This document shows positions 15,424 to 26,231 of a stretch of DNA of 64,000 nt, piece by piece (the stretch's first letter is position 1; every line of letters starts with the position of its first letter). The stretch is from assembly GCA_050010035.1 (NCBI GenBank), contig JBEKLU010000017.1:1-64000 (forward strand), read 5' to 3'. A program made the position numbers and the translations under genes. This DNA is from Roseiarcus sp050010035 (lineage in GTDB: Bacteria > Pseudomonadota > Alphaproteobacteria > Rhizobiales > Beijerinckiaceae). The notes below the pieces were generated by a model. It was not told where the DNA came from and did not search any database. It was given only the letters and a program-made list of their open reading frames with translations.

Positions 15424-16830
15424 TTAGCCTGCGCCCCCGTCAGACGCGTACCAGTTCAGCTTGTCGCGCAACGCGACGACCGTGCCCAAGATGATGATGG
15501 TCGGGCCGCGCAGCGCCGCGGCGCGCGCTTCTGCCGCGATCGTGCGCAGCGTGCCGGTGACGACGCGCTGATTGGCGCGCGCGCCGTTGTCGATGACCGC
15601 GGCGGGAAGATCGGGATCGGCGCCGTGCGCGACGAACGCTTTGGCGAGTTCGTCGAGATGGCCCAGCCCCATGTAGATCGCGACGGTCTGGTTGGGGCGG
15701 ATGAGCGCGCTCCAATCGAGGTCGATCGGCCCATTCTTGCCGTGGCCGGTGACGAAGACGCAGGCCTGCGCATGATCGCGATGGGTCAAGGGAATGCCGG
15801 AATAGGCGGAGCACGCCGCCGCCGCGGTTATCCCCGGGCAGACCTGGAATGGGATCCCGTGGTCGGCCAGCGTCTCGATCTCTTCGCCGCCGCGCCCGAA
15901 AATGAAGGGGTCGCCGCCCTTCAGCCGCAGCACGCGTTTGCCTTGGCTCGCGAGGCGCACCAGCAATTCGCCGATCTCCTCCTGCGGCAGGGTGTGATCG
16001 TTGCGGCGCTTGCCGACATAGATGCGCTCCGCCTCGCGGCGCACCAGATCGACGATTTTCTGGTCGACCAGGCGGTCGTAGAGCACGACGTCGGCCTTCT
16101 GCATCAGGCGCAGCGCGCGGAAGGTGAGGAGGTCCGGATCGCCCGGCCCGGCGCCGACGAGATAGACCTCGCCGCTCGGCGCGGCCTCGCCGCCGCCGGC
16201 TTCGCGCTCGATCTCGCGCGCGAGAGCCGCCTCGGCCGCCGGCTCGTTGTTCGCCAGAACCATTTCGGCGATCGGGCCTTCGAGGACGCGCTCCCAGAAT
16301 CGGCGGCGCGCCCGCGCCTCGGGCAGGCTCGCGCCGAGGCGCGCGCGCGACCTGCCCATGAAGGCCGCCAGCCGTCCGTAGGCGGCGGGGATCGCGCTCT
16401 CCAGGCGCGCCTTGAGCATGCGGCCGAGCATCGGCGACGCGCCGCTGGTGGAAATGGCGATGACGAGCGGGGCGCGGTCGACGAGGGACGGCGCGATGAA
16501 GTCGCACAGGTCCGGGCGGTCGGCGACGTTGATCAGCGCGCGCGCGCCGCGTATCGTCGCGGCGGCGCGCTCGTCGGCGGCCTCCTCGCCGGTCGCGACG
16601 TAGCACACGACGAACCCGTCGACATCGGCGCGCGTCGGTTCGCGCGCGACGCGCTCGAACTTCGCCTTGTCGCGCAAGGCGTCGAACTCATGGTCGAGCC
16701 GCGCCGCGAACACGGTGACCAGCGCGCCGGCGCGCCCGAGCGTTTCGGTTCTTCGCGCCGCCGCGGAGCCGCCGCCGACGACGGCCGCCCGCTTGCCCCT
16801 GACGCGCAGAAAGACTGGAAGAGTCTCCAT
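15424..16830 (-). CDS. cysG: Siroheme synthase (trifunctional CysG)
   Basis: 468 residues with all three activities. Residues about 1-150 are the NAD-dependent precorrin-2 dehydrogenase and ferrochelatase part (VVGGGSAAARRTETL); about 215-460 is the SAM uroporphyrinogen-III methyltransferase (LVGAGPGDPDLLTFRAL, RLKGGDPFIFGRGGEE, GITAAAACSAY). It makes siroheme, the cofactor of DsrAB. The ATG at 16830 is behind AGGGA and gives the family's length. It lies 44 bp after dsrN in the same operon, so siroheme supply and amidation are produced together with the enzyme that needs them. Confidence 0.95.
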   Translation of the reverse strand: METLPVFLRVRGKRAAVVGGGSAAARRTETLGRAGALVTVFAARLDHEFDALRDKAKFERVAREPTRADVDGFVVCYVATGEEAADERAAATIRGARALINVADRPDLCDFIAPSLVDRAPLVIAISTSGASPMLGRMLKARLESAIPAAYGRLAAFMGRSRARLGASLPEARARRRFWERVLEGPIAEMVLANNEPAAEAALAREIEREAGGGEAAPSGEVYLVGAGPGDPDLLTFRALRLMQKADVVLYDRLVDQKIVDLVRREAERIYVGKRRNDHTLPQEEIGELLVRLASQGKRVLRLKGGDPFIFGRGGEEIETLADHGIPFQVCPGITAAAACSAYSGIPLTHRDHAQACVFVTGHGKNGPIDLDWSALIRPNQTVAIYMGLGHLDELAKAFVAHGADPDLPAAVIDNGARANQRVVTGTLRTIAAEARAAALRGPTIIILGTVVALRDKLNWYASDGGAG

Positions 16831-16874
16831 CGGTTCCCTGATCCCGGCCTGCGAGCTCTCGAGGCTCTTCGCGT

Positions 16875-18341
16875 TCACCCCGCCGACCTCAGCCGCGAAC
16901 GCGCGCCGGCGCGCGGCTTTGCGGCCCGCAGGCCGGGGTCGACGACGAGGCGCTCCGCCGTCGGCTTCGCGTCGCGGCGCTCGCGCGTCTGGCGCACGAA
17001 GGCGACGAAGCGCCGCGCCCAGTGATGCCGGGAGGTATCGCGCAAATGGCTGAAGCTCGCCAGCAAATTGCCGATCACGACGCCGTCGCGGCCGCCGTCG
17101 ACGCCGTACCCACGCCGCATGCGATAGGCGAAACGGCAGGCCGGGTCGATGTTGGTGAGCGCGGCGTAATGGAATTCGTGCGCCGGAATGGCGTTTTGTT
17201 CGGCCCGACGCGGCCAAGGCGCGTCCTGCGTCTCCTCGAGCAGGACCAGGCCTCGACCTTGCGGCCGATCGCCGACCACGGTGTCGGCGGGAACCACGCC
17301 GACCATTTCGTAACTCCGGCCTCGCCAAGCGATCGAGCGGGTCAGGTACATCAGCCCGCCGCATTCGGCGTAGGTCGGCAGGCCGCCGGCGATCGCGCAC
17401 CTGATCTCGGCGCGCAACGGCGCGTTGGCGGCGAGCGCCGCGGCCTGGGTTTCGGGGAAGCCGCCGCCGATGAAGAGGGCGTCGGCGTCGGGCAGCTTTT
17501 GATCGCGCAAGGCGTCGAAGAAGACGAGGCTGGCGCCGGCGCGCCGCAACGCCTCGAAATCGTCCTGGTAATAGAATCCGAAAGCGGCGTCGCGCGCCAC
17601 CGCGATGCGTAAATCCGCGGCGAGGGAGGGCTCGATCGGCGCGGGTCCGATCCGGCGATCCGCGGCGCCCGCGAGAGCGATCAGCGAATCGATGTCGATG
17701 CCGCGCGCGACGACGTCGCGGGTGCGCGCGATGCAGCGCGACCAATCGTCGATTTCGCCCGGCGTCGTCAGCCCGAGGTGGCGCTCCTCGACCCGCAAGC
17801 CCTCGTCGCGGCCGATCGCGCCGAGAACGCGGACGTCGGTGTAGCGCTCCAGCGCCTGACGAAGCTTGCCCTCCTGCCGCGCGAGGCCGACCTTGTTGAG
17901 GATCACGCCGCGGATTTGGACGCGCGGGTCGAACGCGGCATAGCCGAGAACCAACGGCGCGATCCCCCGCGTCATCCCTTCGGTGTCGACGACCAGCGCG
18001 ACGGGCGCCTCGAGCAGGGCGGCGAGCGCGGCGCTCGAATCGCTCCCCCCGGGATCGAGCCCGTCGTGCAGGCCTTTGTTGCCTTCGATCAAGGCGATGT
18101 CGGCGCCTCGCGCGGCGCGGTTGAAGGTCGCGAGAATCTCGCTCTCGCTCTGCGTGTTGAAATCGAGATTGTAGCACGGGCGGCCGCTGGCGCGCGCCAG
18201 CCACATCGGGTCGATGTAGTCGGGCCCCTTCTTGAACGCCTGAACGGCGAGGCCGCGCGCCGCCAGCGCCGCCGCCAGGCCGAGCGAGATCGTCGTTTTG
18301 CCCGAAGACTTGTGGGTCGCGGATATGAACAGCCGGCGCAT
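16875..18341 (-). CDS. dsrN: Siroheme amidase-type glutamine amidotransferase DsrN
   Basis: 488 residues homologous to cobyrinic acid a,c-diamide synthase (CbiA/CobB). The ATP-binding P-loop region THKSSGKTTISLGLAAAL is at residues 9-26, and the glutamine amidotransferase half has the catalytic Cys in YAECGGLMYL and the His in HEFHYA. In dsr loci this enzyme is DsrN, which amidates siroheme to the siro(heme)amide used by DsrAB. No cobalamin genes are nearby, which supports the dsr role. It follows dsrP closely on the same strand. Confidence 0.93.
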   Translation of the reverse strand: MRRLFISATHKSSGKTTISLGLAAALAARGLAVQAFKKGPDYIDPMWLARASGRPCYNLDFNTQSESEILATFNRAARGADIALIEGNKGLHDGLDPGGSDSSAALAALLEAPVALVVDTEGMTRGIAPLVLGYAAFDPRVQIRGVILNKVGLARQEGKLRQALERYTDVRVLGAIGRDEGLRVEERHLGLTTPGEIDDWSRCIARTRDVVARGIDIDSLIALAGAADRRIGPAPIEPSLAADLRIAVARDAAFGFYYQDDFEALRRAGASLVFFDALRDQKLPDADALFIGGGFPETQAAALAANAPLRAEIRCAIAGGLPTYAECGGLMYLTRSIAWRGRSYEMVGVVPADTVVGDRPQGRGLVLLEETQDAPWPRRAEQNAIPAHEFHYAALTNIDPACRFAYRMRRGYGVDGGRDGVVIGNLLASFSHLRDTSRHHWARRFVAFVRQTRERRDAKPTAERLVVDPGLRAAKPRAGARSRLRSAG

Positions 18342-18355
18342 GCGCTCTGGCGCCC

Positions 18356-19552
18356 TCACTGAGCTTGCGCGCGCGGCAGGAACGGCAGCAGCCGCAGCGC
18401 CAGCGCGACGACCAGCATCGACAGGGAAATGCCGCTCAGGCCGAGCAGAATCTCGGGCAGGGAGGGGTGGTAGACGGTGACGACGCCATCGTAGAACGAA
18501 CTCGAGACCGCGATGCCCGGGAAGAGATCGAGCGGATACGCCTCGCCCCCGACGATGACGACGAACATCTGCGCCAGGCCGCCGACGATGAACAACACCG
18601 AGGCGATCGTCAGGGATCTGCGCCCCGCCGCGCCTTCGCCGCCGAAGTAGAGCAGTGCGATGGGCGCCAGCGTGCCGATGGCGATCTGGCCGACCCAGAA
18701 CGTCAGGGTGTAGACGCCGCCGCCGAGCAAAATGAACGCCTCGATGCCCTGATGCGCGCTGGCGTAGAGCTTGCTCAGATGAAGGAGGATGGTGAAATAG
18801 AGCACGCTGAAGGCGAAGATGTAGAAGAGGCCGCGGAACTTGCCGACCATCTCCTCGTTCACCAGGTCTTCGCGCGTCTGCGACGACGTCACCGCCAGAA
18901 CGAGAACCGTGAAGGCGAGCCCGTAGAGGAAGGAGGCGGCGATGAACAGCGGCGCCTCCAGCGCGGCGTCGTAGGCTTCGCGGGCGACGAGAAAGCCGAA
19001 GATCGAACCGGTGCCGGTGGTCAGCACGAGGCGCAAGACGAAGGCGATCAAGCCCATGACCTTGACGAAACCGGCCGATTTCGAGGCCTGGCGGTCCATC
19101 ATCGAGAACAGGTAGATGGCGACGACGGCGACGAACCCCGTGTAGAGATACATGTTCCAGGCGAAGATCGACTTGAAGTTGTACGTCGTCATCGCGATGA
19201 TCAGTCGCTCCGGGCGGCCGAGGTCGAGCACGAGGACCGCGAGGCCGCCGGCGAGCAGCGAGATCGCGAGAACGCCGGAGAGGCGGGCGTAGGGCTTGTA
19301 GGCGAGCCGGCCGAAGACCGAGGACATCGAGGCGACGTTGAGCGCCCCCGAGGCGGCGACGATCAGGAAGACGGCGAAGACGTGCGGCATGCCCCATACG
19401 ATCTGATCGTTCATGCCGGTGACGACGTGGCCGTTGGTCTCCATGTAGAGGGCGGACCCCAGCCCCAGCGCCACGACGACGGCGTTCAGCGCCAGGAGGC
19501 CGAGGAACCCGGGACTGGGCGCGTCGAGCGTGCGGAATTTCAAGGTCGCCAT
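18356..19552 (-). CDS. dsrP: DsrP, NrfD-type membrane quinone-interacting subunit
   Basis: 398 residues with about ten hydrophobic helices and the NrfD/PsrC family pattern, for example AVFLIVAASGALNVASM and LDLGRPERL near residue 110. DsrP is one of the two integral membrane proteins of DsrMKJOP and exchanges electrons with the quinone pool. It follows dsrO by 10 bp and precedes dsrN, the order seen in sulfur oxidisers. Confidence 0.95.
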   Translation of the reverse strand: MATLKFRTLDAPSPGFLGLLALNAVVVALGLGSALYMETNGHVVTGMNDQIVWGMPHVFAVFLIVAASGALNVASMSSVFGRLAYKPYARLSGVLAISLLAGGLAVLVLDLGRPERLIIAMTTYNFKSIFAWNMYLYTGFVAVVAIYLFSMMDRQASKSAGFVKVMGLIAFVLRLVLTTGTGSIFGFLVAREAYDAALEAPLFIAASFLYGLAFTVLVLAVTSSQTREDLVNEEMVGKFRGLFYIFAFSVLYFTILLHLSKLYASAHQGIEAFILLGGGVYTLTFWVGQIAIGTLAPIALLYFGGEGAAGRRSLTIASVLFIVGGLAQMFVVIVGGEAYPLDLFPGIAVSSSFYDGVVTVYHPSLPEILLGLSGISLSMLVVALALRLLPFLPRAQAQ

Positions 19553-19562
19553 CGACCGTCCT

Positions 19563-20318
19563 CTAGAGGTTGCGATACCGAACGCCGGGGTCCATCCCGA
19601 GGTCCGAACGGATCTGCGTCGTCGGCAGCGCCGCGATCGCCTTGGCGATATCGCTGTCGGGATCGTTCAAGTCGCCGAACGTCATCGCGCCGCTTGCCTC
19701 GGCCGCGCAAGCCTCGACGCAGGCGGGCTTCTTGCCGGCGTCGACGCGATCGACGCACAGCGTGCAGCCCTCGACCGTGCCCTTGCCGCGCGGCGCGACC
19801 GTCTTCTGCTCCTCGATCGGCTCGTGAACGAACGAGCGCGCCTTGTAAGGGCAAGCCATCATGCAGTAGCGGCAGCCGATGCAGATGTGCCTGTCCACCA
19901 GGACGATGCCGTCGGCGCGCTTGAAGGAGGCGCCGGTCGGGCAGACGTCGACGCAGGCGGGGTTGGCGCAATGCTGGCACATCACCGGCAAGGAGCGCTC
20001 GAGGCCCGACTTGGGATCGCGCAACGCGACCTTGCGGATCCACTGCGGGTCGGAATCGGGGTGGCCGGTGCTCCCCCAGCCGTTTTCGTCGCGGCAGGCG
20101 CTGACGCAGCGGTCGCAATCGGCGGCGCATTTGCTCGAATCGATGAGCATCCCCCAGCGCACCTTCGCCGAAGCCGGCTCGCCGGCTGGCCGCTTCTCGG
20201 CGCCGAAGGCGGTGAGCGTGACGCCCGGCGCGATCAGCGTCGCCAAGCCGGCGCCGGCGCACTTGAGCAGCGTGCGGCGATCGGCCAGCAGACGAGTCGG
20301 TTCGGAGCCGGCGCTCAT
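19563..20318 (-). CDS. dsrO: DsrO, periplasmic ferredoxin-like iron-sulfur protein
   Basis: 251 residues with a Tat-type signal (ADRRTLLKCAGAGLATLI) that sends the folded protein to the periplasm. Several cysteine clusters follow: CAADCDRCVSAC, CQHCANPACVDVC, CIGCRYCMMACPY and CTLC with CVEAC, enough for about four [4Fe-4S] clusters as in the DmsB/HybA type. DsrO links DsrJ to DsrP. The ATG at 20318 overlaps the dsrJ stop by 4 bp; a longer frame from 20420 lies in dsrJ. Confidence 0.95.
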   Translation of the reverse strand: MSAGSEPTRLLADRRTLLKCAGAGLATLIAPGVTLTAFGAEKRPAGEPASAKVRWGMLIDSSKCAADCDRCVSACRDENGWGSTGHPDSDPQWIRKVALRDPKSGLERSLPVMCQHCANPACVDVCPTGASFKRADGIVLVDRHICIGCRYCMMACPYKARSFVHEPIEEQKTVAPRGKGTVEGCTLCVDRVDAGKKPACVEACAAEASGAMTFGDLNDPDSDIAKAIAALPTTQIRSDLGMDPGVRYRNL

Positions 20319-20788
20319 GGCTTCGTCCCCTTGAGGTAATCGTTCAGCACGGCGAAGTCGGCGTCGCGCCCGTCGATCGCCGTCGTCTTGTCCGCGTCGC
20401 CCGGGCGCGAGGCGTGGCACTCGAAGCAGTCGATGGAAACCGCGGCGTAGTCGTGGCAGGAGCGGCAGAAGTGCTTGGGATTCGCGTAGGTGACGGGGAC
20501 GCCGTCGGCGCCGGGCGCCGCGTGGCAGTCGACGCAGGCCGCCAGGCTGTATTTCATGCCGCGCTCGCCCAGATGAACGGTCTCGCCGCGCTGATGAAGC
20601 AGCATCGCCATGTGGTTGCGCCGCATGAACTCGGTGTCCGCGACGCAGTGATCGCCCCGTCCCTTGGGCGGGTGCGGAACCGGCGTTCGCCCGGCCGCGC
20701 CGCTCGCGTCGGCGGCCCAGGCGGCGCCGGCCGCCGCTCCCAGGAGCGCCGCCGCCAGGGCGAGCGATAGCAGCCCGGCTCGCCGCAT
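20315..20788 (-). CDS. dsrJ: DsrJ, periplasmic triheme cytochrome c
   Basis: 157 residues with an uncleaved-looking N-terminal hydrophobic helix (LLSLALAAALLGAAAGAAWA) and three CxxCH heme c sites: CVDCH, CRSCH and CFECH. A further Cys in GDHCVADTEFMRRNHMAMLLH region matches the unusual Cys ligand known for one DsrJ heme. The protein is part of the DsrMKJOP complex and faces the periplasm. It follows dsrL by 4 bp and is coupled to dsrO. Confidence 0.95.
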   Translation of the reverse strand: MRRAGLLSLALAAALLGAAAGAAWAADASGAAGRTPVPHPPKGRGDHCVADTEFMRRNHMAMLLHQRGETVHLGERGMKYSLAACVDCHAAPGADGVPVTYANPKHFCRSCHDYAAVSIDCFECHASRPGDADKTTAIDGRDADFAVLNDYLKGTKP

Positions 20789-20792
20789 GTCG

Positions 20793-22745
20793 CTACTCCC
20801 CCAGGCCCATTTGGATGTAGCCGGTCGGGCACACGTCCATGCAGATGTGGCAGCCGACGCACTTGGCGTAATCGGTGACGACGTAGCGTCCGAGCGCGCG
20901 CTCCTTCTTGGGCGTGCGCGCCACCGCCGTCTGCGGGCAGTAAACGACGCAATTGTCGCATTCGAAGCACATGCCGCAGCTCATGCAGCGCTCGCCCTCG
21001 GCCCTCGCCTCCTTGTCGCTCAGGGGCTGGAGGCGCGATTCGAAATTTCCCAGGACGTTGCCGGCGTCGATCGTCTTCTCGACGCGGCGGGCGCGCGCGG
21101 AATATGCGAAGTGCCCGAGGAACAGCTCGTCGGCCTTGACGATCTGCGATCGCGAGCGATCCTCGAAATTGTGCACCGCATAGGCGGCGCGATCGGTGCC
21201 GACGGCTTGCCGGTGGTCGTACGGGGCAGGCTCCAGCCCCGCCTCCTTCAGCCGCTCGAGCAGGTTGAATTGATGCGCATTGACCTTGGGCAGGTTCGGC
21301 TGCTCTTCGCCCTTGAGATAACGGTCGATGCTCTCGGCCGCGTTCCAGGCGTGGCCGATCGCCGTCGTCAGAAGATGCGGGCGAATCACGTCGCCGCCGA
21401 CGAAGACGCCCGGTCGCTTGGGCGAGCGCTGCCAGGCGTCGGCGGCGGCCGCGCCCTTGCCGTTATCGAGCATCTCCATGCCCGCGAAATCGGCGCCCTG
21501 GCCGACCGCGGCGACGATCAAGTCGCATTCGATGTCGCGTTCGGTCCCTTGCTTGACCACCATCTTGCCGGTCGACCAATCCGTCTCGACGACGCGCAGC
21601 GCTTTGGCGCGGCCGTCCGCGCCGAGCGCCACCGCGACTGGCGCGAGCGACGGCATGATCTTCACGCCTTCGCGCGTGACCTGTTCGATTTCGGCCTTCG
21701 AGGCGGGCATTTTCGAGATCGGGCGCCGGTAGACGATGGTCACGTCCGCGCCCTGCCGCTGCGCCGTCGTCGCCACGTCGTGGGTCGTCTGGCCGAGGAC
21801 GACGTGCTCGGGGCGGTCCTTTTCGTGGATCTGCGAGACGTGCCCGATCCGGCGCGCCACGGCGGCGACGTCCATCGCGGTGTCGCCGCCGCCGATGACC
21901 AGCACGCGGTCGGCGCCGACCTTGAGCCGGCCGTCGTTGAAGGCTTCCAGGAAGGCGATGCCGCTGATGCAGTTGGGCGCTTCTTTCGCGCCCGGCACGG
22001 TGAGCGGCGTCCCCGATTGCGCGCCGAGCCCGACGAACACCGCGTCGTAATCGCTCGCCAATTCGTCGAGCGTGACGTCGACGCCGACCTTGACGCCGGT
22101 TTTCACCTCGACGCCCATATCGAGGATGCGTTGGATTTCATGGTGGAGCACGTCGCGCGGCGTGCGATAGCCGGGAATGCCGTAGCGCACCATGCCGCCG
22201 AGCTCGGCGCGCATTTCGAAAATCGTGCAGGCGTGGCCCTTGCGGCGCAATTGGTAGGCGCAGGCGAGGCTGGCGACGCCGCCGCCGACCAGAGCGACGC
22301 GCTTGCCCGTCGGCGCGCCGGCCGCCGGCAGCTCCAATCCGTGCTCGAGCGCGTAGTGGCCGACGTGGTGCTCGACCGAGTTGATGCCGACGAAATCGTC
22401 GACCTCGTTGCGATTGCAACCGTCCTCGCACGGCGCCGGGCAGACGAGGCCCATGAGCATGGGAAACGGGTTGGCCTCGACCATGCGCTGGAACGCGTAT
22501 TCCTGCCAGGCCATGCCGGCCACCGGCGGCTTGTCCATGCCGCGCGCGATCGCCAGCCAGCCGCGGATGTCGTGCCCCGAGGGGCAGGCGGCCTGACACG
22601 GCGCGGTGCGCTGGACGTAGGTCGGGCACTTGTGGGTGCGGTCGCCCTGGAAAATCTTCTTCGTCAGGTCTTGCTGATCCCACGGCGACTCGCCGCTCTT
22701 GAAACGACGGAAGGTGTGCGCCTTGTTTCGAACCGTCTCGTTCAT
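20793..22745 (-). CDS. dsrL: DsrL, NAD(P)H-dependent iron-sulfur flavoprotein
   Basis: 650 residues of the glutamate-synthase small-subunit type. The N-terminal cluster region has CPTYVQRTAPCQAAC; the FAD site is VALVGGGVASLACA, and the NAD(P)H site VLVIGGGDTAMDVA. The C-terminus carries two ferredoxin clusters (CMSCGMCFECDNC and CVGCHICMDVCP). DsrL works with DsrAB and is needed for stored-sulfur oxidation, passing electrons from DsrAB to NAD. Its presence, with dsrEFH, marks this as an oxidative-type system. It sits between dsrK and dsrJ, the standard place. Confidence 0.95.
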   Translation of the reverse strand: MNETVRNKAHTFRRFKSGESPWDQQDLTKKIFQGDRTHKCPTYVQRTAPCQAACPSGHDIRGWLAIARGMDKPPVAGMAWQEYAFQRMVEANPFPMLMGLVCPAPCEDGCNRNEVDDFVGINSVEHHVGHYALEHGLELPAAGAPTGKRVALVGGGVASLACAYQLRRKGHACTIFEMRAELGGMVRYGIPGYRTPRDVLHHEIQRILDMGVEVKTGVKVGVDVTLDELASDYDAVFVGLGAQSGTPLTVPGAKEAPNCISGIAFLEAFNDGRLKVGADRVLVIGGGDTAMDVAAVARRIGHVSQIHEKDRPEHVVLGQTTHDVATTAQRQGADVTIVYRRPISKMPASKAEIEQVTREGVKIMPSLAPVAVALGADGRAKALRVVETDWSTGKMVVKQGTERDIECDLIVAAVGQGADFAGMEMLDNGKGAAAADAWQRSPKRPGVFVGGDVIRPHLLTTAIGHAWNAAESIDRYLKGEEQPNLPKVNAHQFNLLERLKEAGLEPAPYDHRQAVGTDRAAYAVHNFEDRSRSQIVKADELFLGHFAYSARARRVEKTIDAGNVLGNFESRLQPLSDKEARAEGERCMSCGMCFECDNCVVYCPQTAVARTPKKERALGRYVVTDYAKCVGCHICMDVCPTGYIQMGLGE

Positions 22746-22757
22746 CGTCGTTTCTCC

Positions 22758-24314
<1,557 letters not shown>

Positions 24315-24325
24315 CGTCGCTCTCC

Positions 24326-25057
24326 CTAGGCTTGGCTCGCGGCGGAACGCCGCGGGGCGGTCGGGGCGTAGCGGCGCTCGCGGCTGTCGTCCGCCTGGTT
24401 CCGGCTCGGGCTGAAGAACACGCCGGGGGCGTGCAGCAGCTTCGAGAACGGGAAGACCACCATCAGCGCGATGACCAGCGTCAGGTGGACGAGCAGCGCC
24501 GGATCGCCGGGAAGCGGTCGCCAATCGAAATACATCAGCCCGAGGATGAAGGCCTTGACGTCGACGATGTCGGTGTGCGTGACGAACTTCATCGTCAGGC
24601 CGCTGGCGGCGATCGCGACGAGCAGGAAGAGCATGAGGTGGTCGGAGGGGCCGCTGATGTAACGGATGCGCGGCACGATCAGCCGCCGTCCCCACAGCGC
24701 GAGAAGCGCGGCCGCCATCGCCAGGCCGGCGAGGACGCCGAACGGCTGGACCAGTGCGACCAGGCTCGGAACCGGGACGACGAAGTAGCGCAGGTGGCGC
24801 AGCAGCACGACGGCGAGCGCGACGTGAAAGACCCAGCCGAACGCCCAGATCCATTTGTTCGACTTGAACAGGCTTTGAAACAGGACGACTTCCCCGGCGA
24901 CGCGCAAGGCCGCGCCGCCGCGGGTGAGCGGGGCGGGGGTGGTCGGAATCTTCAACGGCGCCGGCGTCGCGGCGTAGCGCCAGATCCGGTTGCCGAGCCC
25001 GCCGATCAGGACGAGCGCGGCGCCGTAGAACGCCAGCGCGAAGATCGCCGTCAGCAT
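24326..25057 (-). CDS. dsrM: DsrM, membrane cytochrome b (NarI-like)
   Basis: 243 residues with five to six membrane helices and histidines suited to heme b binding (VFHVALAVVLLRHLRYF; DHLMLFLLVAI; VHLTLVIALMVV). It belongs to the NarI-type family and anchors DsrK to the membrane, exchanging electrons with quinones. AAGGGAGGG precedes the ATG. It is first of the five complex genes and lies 54 bp after dsrC. Confidence 0.94.
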   Translation of the reverse strand: MLTAIFALAFYGAALVLIGGLGNRIWRYAATPAPLKIPTTPAPLTRGGAALRVAGEVVLFQSLFKSNKWIWAFGWVFHVALAVVLLRHLRYFVVPVPSLVALVQPFGVLAGLAMAAALLALWGRRLIVPRIRYISGPSDHLMLFLLVAIAASGLTMKFVTHTDIVDVKAFILGLMYFDWRPLPGDPALLVHLTLVIALMVVFPFSKLLHAPGVFFSPSRNQADDSRERRYAPTAPRRSAASQA

Positions 25058-25111
25058 CGAACCCTCCCTTGCGCGCCGCTCGACCGCGCCGATTCTCGGC
25101 TCACGCCGCGG

Positions 25112-25447
25112 TCAGATGCAGCCGGTCGGCTTCGGCAGGCCGGCGATCTTGCAGGCTTGCTTGGCCGGGCCGTAGGGAAAGAGCACGTAGAGCGCCTTTT
25201 GATCGCCCTTCTCCTTGCCGAACTTCTTCGTCATCTCCTTGACGAGAATGCGCACGGCCGGAGCGATCTGATATTCCTCGTAGTATTCGCGCAGGAAATT
25301 GACCACCTCCCAATGGGCGTCCGTCATTTCGATGCCCTCGGCCTTGGCGATCATATTGCCCAGTTCGGGGGTCCAGACGCCGATGTCGGTGAGATAGCCT
25401 TCTTCGTCATGTTCGGCGACCGCGCCGTTGACCACGTATCCATCCAT
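25112..25447 (-). CDS. dsrC: DsrC, sulfur-carrying substrate protein
   Basis: 111 residues with the complete DsrC C-terminal arm KQACKIAGLPKPTGCI. The two redox cysteines are residues 99 and 110, ten residues apart, as needed to present a trisulfide to DsrAB and DsrK. The YYEEYQIAPAVRILVKEM stretch is the family core. DsrC receives sulfur from DsrEFH and delivers it to sulfite reductase. It is between dsrH and dsrM. The paralogue at 15069 lacks both cysteines. Confidence 0.96.
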   Translation of the reverse strand: MDGYVVNGAVAEHDEEGYLTDIGVWTPELGNMIAKAEGIEMTDAHWEVVNFLREYYEEYQIAPAVRILVKEMTKKFGKEKGDQKALYVLFPYGPAKQACKIAGLPKPTGCI

Positions 25448-25486
25448 GTTGTTGTTCTCCTGATTTGAAAACGTCCGCCAAAACCG

Positions 25487-25795
25487 TCACAACCACGCGC
25501 AGACGCGGGCGGCGCCCGCGACGAGATCGACAAAGCCGCCGTAGTCGACGACGCCGATCCCCTCGGCGATGTCCTCGCTCTTCATGCCGCGAGCGGCGAG
25601 ATCGGCCCCGAGGATGTAAATCGCGCACGAAGTCTGTTTCGCGCGCAGCGCTTCGGCGAAGGCGCAGCCTTTGCGCGCGCCGATCACCCCGTCTTCGTAA
25701 ATGAGCACGGCGTCGCCGTCGGCGAGATGTCCGAGGCAACTCGTCAGCGACGAGCGTTCGAACGGCGACTTGTTGATCGTGTGCAGCGTGGACAT
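25487..25795 (-). CDS. dsrH: DsrH (TusB-like) subunit of the DsrEFH sulfurtransferase
   Basis: 102 residues matching DsrH/TusB: MSTLHTINKSPFERSSLTSCL start, GDAVLIYEDGVIGA, and a C-terminal VCAWL. It forms the hexameric DsrE2F2H2 particle that moves persulfide from TusA to DsrC. The gene is 9 bp after dsrF. Confidence 0.94.
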   Translation of the reverse strand: MSTLHTINKSPFERSSLTSCLGHLADGDAVLIYEDGVIGARKGCAFAEALRAKQTSCAIYILGADLAARGMKSEDIAEGIGVVDYGGFVDLVAGAARVCAWL

Positions 25796-25804
25796 GCATG
25801 CGCC

Positions 25805-26221
25805 TCAAAAACTCAGGATCACGTCTTGCTCGGAAATGAGCCGGGCCATTTCGGAACGGTCGACGAGGCGGATCGATGGCTTTTCCGCATAATCCTCGTC
25901 CTCGTCCTCGTAGGTGAGCGGCATCAAGTCCTCGAGGGTGAGGCCGCGCTCGGCCAGCGACTCGCGCTCGACGTAGAGCTTGCGGACCTCGAAGTCTCCG
26001 AGCGCCTTGTAGGCTTTGGAGAAATTCTTCATGCCGACGCCGGTCGTGTCCTGGCCGTCGATCAACTGGTAGACGCCGTCGTCGAGGAAGGCGGCGCTGA
26101 CGTCCTGCTCGAAGGCCGCTCCGATGAGGACGACTTCGAGAGCTTCCAGGGCGTAGATCGTTCCGTAAGGGGCTCGGCGGTTGATGTAGAGAAATTTCTT
26201 CTTGGCTGTCGCTTCCGACAT
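25805..26221 (-). CDS. dsrF: DsrF (TusC-like) subunit of DsrEFH
   Basis: 138 residues of the DsrE/F fold, starting KKKFLYINRRAPYGTIYALE and containing GAAFEQDVSAAFLDDGVYQL, the typical DsrF pattern. It has no cysteine, which is usual for the structural subunit DsrF. GAGGAG precedes the ATG at 26221. It lies between dsrE and dsrH with 9-10 bp gaps. Confidence 0.94.
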   Translation of the reverse strand: MSEATAKKKFLYINRRAPYGTIYALEALEVVLIGAAFEQDVSAAFLDDGVYQLIDGQDTTGVGMKNFSKAYKALGDFEVRKLYVERESLAERGLTLEDLMPLTYEDEDEDYAEKPSIRLVDRSEMARLISEQDVILSF

Positions 26222-26231
26222 CGAATGCTCC

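Noticed and set aside
16875..18341. Cobalamin biosynthesis gene cobB/cbiA
   Set aside because: The fold is the same, but the gene sits between dsrP and cysG with no cobalamin genes near, so DsrN is preferred.
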